NCBI GenBank assembly: GCA_903823545.1
Contig: CAIJTL010000973.1
Coordinates: forward strand, 1 to 12,142
Length of the DNA: 12,142 nt
DNA from: an uncultured Planctomycetaceae bacterium
GTDB taxonomy: Bacteria > Planctomycetota > Planctomycetia > Planctomycetales > Planctomycetaceae
Reading direction: 5' to 3'
Shown in pieces: positions 7,992-12,142 of this stretch. The stretch's first letter is position 1. Each line of letters opens with the position of its first letter. The notes beneath the pieces were generated by a model. That model made no database searches. It was given only the letters and a program-made list of their open reading frames with translations, and was not told the origin of the DNA. Position numbers and translations under genes: made by a program.

Positions 7992-8025
7992 ACTCTGGAC
8001 GCTGGTCACTAACAAAAATGCCGAA

Positions 8026-8259
8026 TTAGGCATTCTTCTTGTCTGTGATATAGGTCACTGCGTCGCCAACAGTCTTAATCTTGTCGTAGTCGTCGTCCGG
8101 AATCGTGATCTCGAATTCGTCTTCAAATTCCATCACCAATTCGACGACGTCGAGTGAGTCGGCCTTGAGATCATCAACGAATTTGCTTTCCTTTTTGATC
8201 TCTTCTTTGGCAACACCCAATTGTTCGCTGACAATCGCGATCACTTTATCTTCAATCAC
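8026..8259 (-). CDS. acpP: Acyl carrier protein
   Basis: The product has 77 acidic residues, the standard size. It carries the phosphopantetheine site Ser35 in the motif [12 protein letters not shown], followed by [24 protein letters not shown], the helix II-III recognition surface for acyl enzymes. The start is GTG at 8259, supported by a strong GGAGGG about eight bases upstream. The N-terminus ([10 protein letters not shown]) is two or three residues shorter than the usual M-x-x-I-E-E-R. ACP carries growing acyl chains as thioesters between FabD, FabF and PlsX. It precedes fabF by 146 bases and is separated from fabD by 381 bases, where fabG would be expected. It probably has its own promoter (8467-8495). 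Confidence 0.97.
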   Translation of the reverse strand: MIEDKVIAIVSEQLGVAKEEIKKESKFVDDLKADSLDVVELVMEFEDEFEITIPDDDYDKIKTVGDAVTYITDKKNA

Positions 8260-8411
8260 AACTCAAGCCCTCCGGCGGCTAATCGCTCGTTAAAATACCC
8301 ACTCAAAATCGTCAGCACGTCTTCAACACAACGGCATTACAGCCGACTGCAAACTCGATCAACAGTGAATGCGACAGCCATCGATTCACCACTCGCGAGC
8401 ACTCGCTTTCA

Positions 8412-8434
8412 ACACGATCCGTCACAGATCGTGT
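8412..8434 (-). promoter_or_regulatory. 8-bp inverted repeat upstream of acpP
   Basis: ACACGATC (8412-8419) and GATCGTGT (8427-8434) are exact complements around a 7-base spacer, CGTCACA. The element lies about 25-50 bases downstream of the predicted acpP start of transcription. It could be an operator for a dimeric regulator or a leader hairpin. No regulator can be named from the sequence. Confidence 0.4.
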
Positions 8435-8466
8435 CAGAAATTCATCCGCCCGCCAAAACGCGGGCA

Positions 8467-8495
8467 CATATAACTGTTTCCGGAAAACGTGTAAA
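8467..8495 (-). promoter_or_regulatory. Candidate sigma-70-type promoter for acpP-fabF
   Basis: On the minus strand, TTTACA (8490-8495; five of six consensus bases) is followed after 17 bases by TATATG (8467-8472; four of six). Transcription would start near 8460, giving a leader of about 200 bases before the acpP GTG. It fits a separate transcript for acpP and fabF, explaining the wide spacing from fabD. The motif match alone is modest evidence. Confidence 0.42.
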
Positions 8496-8640
8496 CGGTG
8501 AAGCGGCCAAGGAAATCAACAGAATTCGTCTCTGCTCAACAACCCTTGGGTCGTGTGCGTGATTTTCAATGCTTGATTCGCTTTCGGATTCTCTCAGATG
8601 TTGTGGACAGCCTCGCACACCGATTCGTTGAGGTCACGGT

Positions 8641-9552
8641 TTAGATGGCTTCGTTAACGCTCTCGCATTTCACTTTCCGGTCGATGCGTTTGAGCAAGCC
8701 CGACAACACTTTTCCCGGTCCAATTTCGGTGAACTCTGTGATTCCATTTTCCAGCATCCATCGAATTGAGTCTTCCCATCGGACAGGGTTGATGACCTGC
8801 CTAATAAGAAGTTGTCGAATCTCTTCCGGGTCAGAGTGGGTTGCTGCATCAACATTTGAAACCACCGGAATTCGGGGCGATTTCAATTCAACGCTCGCCA
8901 GTGCTTCGGCGAGTTTTTGATCGGCTGGCTGCATGATCGTTGTGTGAAATGCTCCTGCGACCGAGAGCGGCACAGCCTTGCCGCCGCCAGTTTCGGCAAG
9001 TTCAACGGCTTTATCGCATGCTGACTTGTCGCCTGAGACGACAAGGTTGCCTGGGCAAAGAAAATTTGCGATCGAAATTTGCCCGAGAGTTGATGCTTCG
9101 TTGCAGATTTCTTGCACCTTTTCGCGATCCAGCATCAGCAAACTAGCCATGCCTGAGGGTTGGCGATCAGCCGATTCTTGCATTGCTTGGCCGCGTCGTT
9201 GAACGACTCGCAAGGCATCTTCGAAACTCATGGCTTCGGCAAAGACAAGTGCAGTGTACTCACCCAGACTCAGGCCAGCAGTCATAGCGCAGCTCGCGAC
9301 GAGTTCTGGTCTTGTTTCCTTCAGCATCTGAAGTGCAGCGAGACTGCTGACGTAGAGCGCTGGTTGGCTGTAAACAGTAGAGTCGAGTTGCTCCTTTGGG
9401 CCCTCAAAGCAGAGTTTACTGAGGTCGTATCCAAGGATTACAGAAGCGGAGTCAAAGAGCTTTCTTGCGGAGCCGAACTTTTCCACGATCGAGCGGCACA
9501 TTCCCACTGATTGTGCACCCTGTCCTGGGAACAGAAACGCCATTTTGCTCAT
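8641..9552 (-). CDS. fabD: Malonyl-CoA:ACP transacylase
   Basis: The product has 303 residues (E. coli FabD has 309). The start is the ATG at 9552 (MSKMAFLFPGQGAQSVGM), with AAGGGAG about nine bases upstream. The frame extends to 9621, but that part is unlike the family. Motifs in order: oxyanion loop PGQGAQ (9-14), nucleophile Ser95 in AGLSLGEYTAL, malonate-binding Arg120 in QRRGQAMQ, catalytic His203 in AGAFHTTIM, and Gln252 before NPVRW. The residue before the nucleophile is Leu rather than the usual His (GHSLG), a tolerated variant in my recollection. The enzyme moves malonyl from CoA to ACP, providing the extender unit for FabF. It lies 130 bases downstream of plsX; fabH is missing from that position. 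Signals for expression probably come from the rpmF-plsX transcript. Confidence 0.96.
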   Translation of the reverse strand: MSKMAFLFPGQGAQSVGMCRSIVEKFGSARKLFDSASVILGYDLSKLCFEGPKEQLDSTVYSQPALYVSSLAALQMLKETRPELVASCAMTAGLSLGEYTALVFAEAMSFEDALRVVQRRGQAMQESADRQPSGMASLLMLDREKVQEICNEASTLGQISIANFLCPGNLVVSGDKSACDKAVELAETGGGKAVPLSVAGAFHTTIMQPADQKLAEALASVELKSPRIPVVSNVDAATHSDPEEIRQLLIRQVINPVRWEDSIRWMLENGITEFTEIGPGKVLSGLLKRIDRKVKCESVNEAI

Positions 9553-9682
9553 CTCAGGTTTCTCCCTTGAAGCTAGCCCAAGTGTAGGCAAGAGATGGCT
9601 GAGAACTGCGGCCGCCGACAATCCGGGCTAGTTAGGAAGCGGCATTCGCGGAGAGTTCTTCGGCGCGGCACTGGATTGCGGG

Positions 9683-10690
9683 CTAGGTTGACTCTGGTGT
9701 ATCGGCCAAGCCAGCTGAAATCGAAGCGTTGATATCGCGATCCTTGAAAGTCATCGCCACTTTGAGTGCATTTCGAATTGAGTGTGCGTTGCTTGATCCG
9801 TGGCAAATAATGCAGATGCCGTCGATTCCGAGCAGTGGTGCGCCACCTTCTTCGCTGTATTGATATCGCTTGCCGACATTGTGCAACGCCTGCATGCCGC
9901 GATCACGCTCCGTGGATAGCTGGCCGATGACTTCGTGCGCGACTGTCTTGAACAGGAAGTCAGCCATTCCTTCGCTGACCTTCAGGACGACGTTTCCGAC
10001 GAATCCTTCGCAGATGATGACATCCGCGCCGCCAAGGTAAACGTCTCGGCCTTCCACGTTTCCAATGTAGCTGCCCTTCATGTAGGAGCTGTTTTGGAGG
10101 AGTGTGTGCGCGTCGCGATAGAGGTCGTTGCCTTTGCCGTCTTCGCTGCCGATATTCATGAGCCCGACTCTCGGGTTTTGGATCCCAAGCACGTCGCGAG
10201 CGTAGACGAGTCCCATGACTCCGTACTGATAGAGATGCTCAGGTCTCGCAGCAGGATTTGCCCCTACGTCAACGAGAACCGCGCGGCCCTTCAGTGTTGG
10301 TAGGGCCACCGCGATGCCAGGGCGTTTGACGTTCTTGAGGTAGAGGCGCGTACGAAGGCCAGCTGCTACGACAGCGCCAGTGTGTCCTGCGCTGACAACT
10401 GCATCGACCTCTCCGCCGGCCATGAGTTGCCAGCAAGCGGCGATCGAGCAGTTTGGCTTGCGGCGCAGCGCCTCAGTCGGCTTTTCTTCCATGCCGATCC
10501 AGGTGTCAGAGTGCCGCACGATCAGTCGTCCCCCGGAATATCCGGCGGCTGCGATCAGTGGCTCCAGTTGCGGGGTGTCGCCAACCAGTACGACTTGAAG
10601 CTCCGGGTGAGCCTGCAAAGCCGTAATGGCCCCGTCGATATTTGGGCCAGGAGCGTAGTCGCCCCCCATGGCATCCAGCGCAATCCGCAT
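9683..10690 (-). CDS. plsX: Phosphate acyltransferase PlsX
   Basis: The product has 335 residues, typical of the family. Characteristic segments in order: ALDAMGGDYAPG (4-15), MEEKPTEALRRKPNCSI (67-83), SAGHTGAVVAAG (100-111), DVGANPAARPEHLYQYGVMG (141-160), MNIGSEDGKGNDL (178-190), IGNVEGRDVYLGGADVIICE (209-228), GFVGNVVLKVSEG and GGAPLLGIDGICIICHGSSN (282-301). It makes acyl-phosphate from acyl-ACP, which PlsY uses to acylate glycerol-3-phosphate. It works peripherally on the inner face of the membrane. ATG at 10690 lies five bases after the rpmF stop, and its GAGGAG ribosome-binding site overlaps the end of rpmF. The two genes are therefore almost surely cotranscribed and translationally coupled. 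Confidence 0.97.
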   Translation of the reverse strand: MRIALDAMGGDYAPGPNIDGAITALQAHPELQVVLVGDTPQLEPLIAAAGYSGGRLIVRHSDTWIGMEEKPTEALRRKPNCSIAACWQLMAGGEVDAVVSAGHTGAVVAAGLRTRLYLKNVKRPGIAVALPTLKGRAVLVDVGANPAARPEHLYQYGVMGLVYARDVLGIQNPRVGLMNIGSEDGKGNDLYRDAHTLLQNSSYMKGSYIGNVEGRDVYLGGADVIICEGFVGNVVLKVSEGMADFLFKTVAHEVIGQLSTERDRGMQALHNVGKRYQYSEEGGAPLLGIDGICIICHGSSNAHSIRNALKVAMTFKDRDINASISAGLADTPEST

Positions 10691-10704
10691 GAGGATTACT
10701 CCTC
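10691..10704 (-). promoter_or_regulatory. Hairpin masking the plsX ribosome-binding site
   Basis: On the minus strand, GAGGA and TCCTC pair perfectly around the loop GTAA, a GNRA-type tetraloop. The 5' arm is part of the plsX Shine-Dalgarno. The loop contains the TAA stop of rpmF, and the ATG of plsX follows the 3' arm directly. A ribosome finishing rpmF would open the stem. This suggests plsX is translated mainly when rpmF is. Confidence 0.5.
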
Positions 10705-10878
10705 GTTGCCAACGCTATAGTTCCGACCGTTGTAATGGCCACATTGCGGGCAAATCACGTGGTTCGGCACCGGCGCACTGCACTGCGGGCACGACGTCAG
10801 ATTCAAAGGCTTGATCGCGTTATGGCTGCGACGTTTGCGGGCGCGTGACTTAGAGGTGCGCCGTTTGGGAACTGCCAT
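10696..10878 (-). CDS. rpmF: Large ribosomal subunit protein bL32
   Basis: The product has 60 residues, the usual length. It begins MAVPKRRTSKSRARKRRSHN, the hallmark basic N-terminus that enters 23S rRNA. A four-cysteine zinc ribbon follows: Cys30-x2-Cys33 and Cys43-x2-Cys46 (CPQC ... CPQCGHYNGR). All four zinc ligands are present, so this is the zinc-binding rather than the cysteine-free paralogue. The ATG at 10878 has only a weak, distant purine run (AGGA about 15 bases upstream). rpmF leads the fatty-acid cluster, as in E. coli and many others, and is coupled to plsX. The blaI-like gene is transcribed away from it on the other strand. Confidence 0.97.
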   Translation of the reverse strand: MAVPKRRTSKSRARKRRSHNAIKPLNLTSCPQCSAPVPNHVICPQCGHYNGRNYSVGNEE

Positions 10879-10909
10879 GATGCTTTACCATATTCCTAAG
10901 TAAGCCGCC

Positions 10910-10918
10910 ATTACACCA
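10910..10918 (-). promoter_or_regulatory. Possible extended -10 promoter for rpmF
   Basis: On the minus strand TGGTGTAAT reads as an extended -10 (TGn then TGTAAT, five of six). It lies about 31 bases before the rpmF ATG. No convincing -35 lies 16-18 bases upstream. It is the best candidate I see in the rpmF/blaI intergenic region for the cluster promoter. Confidence 0.28.
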
Positions 10919-11086
10919 TTAGGGCCATTTCAACTCCGGTCCACACAAAGGGTTGGCGGCCCAACGAAAATTCCGGACTCTGACCGTCAGTTGAAGAGCG
11001 GGGCATGGTATTGAAGCCCCGGAGACAGTTCAAGGAACGGGCTGGCGTTCTTGTTCCTGCAATTTTGGAAACATCGAAAAGCGGGG

Positions 11087-11124
11087 TACGAAGAGTTTCG
11101 TTGATATCTACGAATCGCTTCGTA
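11087..11124 (+). promoter_or_regulatory. Tandem dyad operators upstream of the BlaI-like gene
   Basis: Two 16-base dyads of the form TACGAA-N4-TTCGTA occur at 11087-11102 (last base T instead of A) and 11109-11124 (perfect). They start 22 bases apart, about two turns of the helix, so they face the same side of the DNA. The TAC...GTA outline recalls known BlaI/MecI operators. The second dyad lies between the predicted -35 and -10, and the first overlaps the -35. Self-repression by the BlaI-like protein is inferred. Confidence 0.6.
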
Positions 11125-11129
11125 AGAAT
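11101..11129 (+). promoter_or_regulatory. Candidate promoter of the BlaI-like gene
   Basis: TTGATA (11101-11106, five of six) and AAGAAT (11124-11129, four of six) are 17 bases apart. Transcription would begin near 11136, about 30 bases before the ATG at 11168. The operator dyads overlap both elements, which adds support. Confidence 0.45.
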
Positions 11130-11167
11130 CTCTGCCGCAGAAGAGACGCTTCAAATTTCACATCAGT

Positions 11168-11569
11168 ATGGCCCGCGCGATGTCAAAATCAGAGTTGCCT
11201 CGGCCGACGGAAGCTGAACTAGCCATTCTGCGAGTCCTCTGGGATCGCGGTCCCAGCACGGTTCGCGAAGTGACTGATGCCCTGCAAGAAGCACGCGGAA
11301 CTGGCTACACGACAGCGCTGAAGCTCCTGCAGATCATGATCGACAAAGGCTTGGTTCAGCGAGACGACTCAGCGAAATCCCACGTTTACGAAGCGGTCGC
11401 TGCCGCCGAGACAACTCAGCGGCAGCTTGTCAGCGACTTGCTCGAACGCGCCTTCGGCGGTTCCGCTCACCAACTTGTGTTGCAAGCATTGTCCGCCAAG
11501 CGTGCCTCAAGCGACGAGCTGGCTGAGATACGAGTGATGCTGGATGAGTTTGAGAAGAAGTCGAAGTAA
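11168..11569 (+). CDS. BlaI/MecI/CopY-family transcriptional repressor
   Basis: The product has 133 residues, near the family's usual 120-130. An N-terminal winged helix-turn-helix covers about 12-78: PTEAELAILRVLWDRGPSTVREV, recognition helix GYTTALKLLQIMIDKGLV, then the wing with SHVYEAV. The C-terminal part (about 85-130) is the dimerisation domain with LLERAFGGSAHQLVLQAL; FGGS is the conserved segment near the site where BlaR1/MecR1 signalling cleaves BlaI. Dimers normally bind TAC...GTA dyads and block transcription of beta-lactamase or other target genes. The start is ATG 11168; ATG 11180 is an alternative, and neither has a clear ribosome-binding site. No M56-peptidase sensor follows within the window. 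The target is unknown beyond its own promoter. Confidence 0.93.
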   Translation: MARAMSKSELPRPTEAELAILRVLWDRGPSTVREVTDALQEARGTGYTTALKLLQIMIDKGLVQRDDSAKSHVYEAVAAAETTQRQLVSDLLERAFGGSAHQLVLQALSAKRASSDELAEIRVMLDEFEKKSK

Positions 11570-12142
11570 GCGATACCAGATTTCAGATTTCAAATTGCTG
11601 ATCCCAATGAGGTCGTGACTCAGACCAAAACCGGTTCTGGCGTGCCTCTGCAGTGCAAACGTTGAAAATTTTGTTTCCCTGAGAAGATTTTGAATGCGCG
11701 ACCCCTTGGGGTGCGGCCCGCTGCTCCAAGCTTTGCACTTCTCCGCAGTGAAAGACACTTCTCCGCAGTGAAAGAACTGTAGGGAGAAGCGAAGAGCGTA
11801 GAGGATTTGGCTCAACAATAACCGCCGTTGTGTCCGGGCACCTGATCGAGCAACACACATTCGACCGCAGGTCTCCGTATTCGCTGTGGGCTAAGGTATC
11901 CCGCAGCATCGCTTGGCTGCACATTCGGGAGACCGTCGGCCAAGTGGAATGTTTGTCGGTCAGTACTCTGGGTCAATTGAAACACCCAGCCATCACTGCC
12001 CGCTGGGGCTGCGACTCCCGGGGGCAACAATAAAAGGAGACCGGACGCAACGCGGGCGAGTGATCCTGAATCCGCAGACGCATCCGACTCGCGACATCCG
12101 CAGACTATTGATCCAGCTCAACTCTTGAATTGCAGTTGGCTC
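11570..12142. other. Apparently non-coding region after the BlaI-like gene
   Basis: No frame here has both a plausible start and a recognisable family. The usual partner of blaI, a membrane M56 peptidase (blaR1), is not seen before the right edge. The stretch contains a short CAGATTT direct repeat near 11578-11592, a 20-bp tandem duplication (11736-11775) and a purine-rich AAAAGGAGA near 12033-12041 that is followed only by a short frame. One frame stays open from about 11977 to the edge, but its start and identity are unclear. Confidence 0.55.
11736..11775. repeat. Perfect tandem duplication of a 20-bp unit
   Basis: The unit CACTTCTCCGCAGTGAAAGA occurs twice without mismatch, at 11736-11755 and 11756-11775. 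It lies in non-coding DNA about 170 bases after the BlaI-like gene. Each unit has a CACT...AGTG inverted pair, so it can form a small hairpin or a dyad binding site. Perfect identity suggests a recent duplication. Confidence 0.85.

Larger units (their letters stand above)
8260..8640. other. Non-coding gap where fabG would be expected
   Basis: In many bacteria fabG lies between fabD and acpP. Here this 381-base stretch holds no minus-strand frame with the FabG nucleotide-binding or Ser-Tyr-Lys motifs, and I see no decayed trace. It contains the acpP ribosome-binding site, a promoter candidate (8467-8495) and an inverted repeat (8412-8434). A plus-strand open frame across it (8221-8562) overlaps acpP and looks like chance. 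Confidence 0.7.

Noticed and set aside
8221..8562. Plus-strand open frame of 113 codons in the acpP-fabD gap
   Set aside because: It overlaps the acpP start on the other strand and the promoter region, and its sequence resembles no protein family.
9553..9621. In-frame extension of fabD upstream to 9621
   Set aside because: ATG 9552 has a strong AAGGGAG site and gives the typical N-terminus MSKMAFLFPGQGAQ; the extension is unlike the family.
11005..11217. Plus-strand open frame of 70 codons before the BlaI-like gene
   Set aside because: It runs through the promoter and operators and overlaps the repressor gene in another frame, with no ribosome-binding site or recognisable domain.
11812..12030. 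Minus-strand open frame of 72 codons near the right end, considered as a decayed gene
   Set aside because: No domain recognised and no ribosome-binding site; left as non-coding.

Overview
The window looks like chromosomal DNA of a planctomycete. The clearest sign is the gene at 244-1311 (minus strand). Its product opens with a J-domain-like module (W-L-G-I-P ... PP-x-HY-x-LL-x-L) that I recall as widespread in Planctomycetes, and here it is joined to a GspE/MshE N-terminal domain and a membrane tail. A signal-peptide protein of no familiar family, frequent GTG starts and loosely packed housekeeping operons fit the same picture. The assignment rests on recognition, not on a search.

Layout. 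Positions 1-177 (+) are the 3' end of a gene resembling uroporphyrinogen-III synthase. Facing it on the minus strand is a two-gene chaperone-like cluster: an Hsp70 paralogue lacking the C-terminal lid (1425-3005), then a hairpin terminator, then the J-like/MshEN/two-helix membrane protein (244-1311). A 430-base gap with several inverted repeats (3006-3443) separates the Hsp70 gene from a plus-strand GNAT-type acetyltransferase (3462-4574). That gene converges on a minus-strand gene for a 599-residue exported protein of unknown function (4635-6434).

From 10878 down to 6635 the minus strand carries the classic fatty-acid and phospholipid synthesis cluster: rpmF, plsX, fabD, acpP, fabF. Compared with the well-known order rpmF-plsX-fabH-fabD-fabG-acpP-fabF, both fabH and fabG are missing. 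The places where they would sit are non-coding gaps of 130 and 381 bases. The larger gap holds a good promoter candidate for acpP-fabF and an inverted repeat. A 14-bp perfect hairpin lies between acpP and fabF. A small hairpin at the rpmF/plsX junction hides the plsX ribosome-binding site and holds the rpmF stop codon in its loop.

At the right end, divergent from rpmF, is a BlaI/MecI-type repressor gene (11168-11569, +). Two near-identical dyads 22 bases apart overlap its predicted promoter, the expected arrangement for self-repression. No BlaR1-type sensor gene is visible downstream. The last 570 bases look non-coding and contain a perfect 20-bp tandem duplication.

How the genes relate: PlsX, FabD, AcpP and FabF supply malonyl-ACP, elongate acyl chains and feed acyl-phosphate to phospholipid synthesis, coupled to ribosomal protein L32. 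The Hsp70-like and J-like proteins may form a dedicated, possibly membrane-anchored and nucleotide-responsive chaperone pair. This is the most interesting candidate system in the window.
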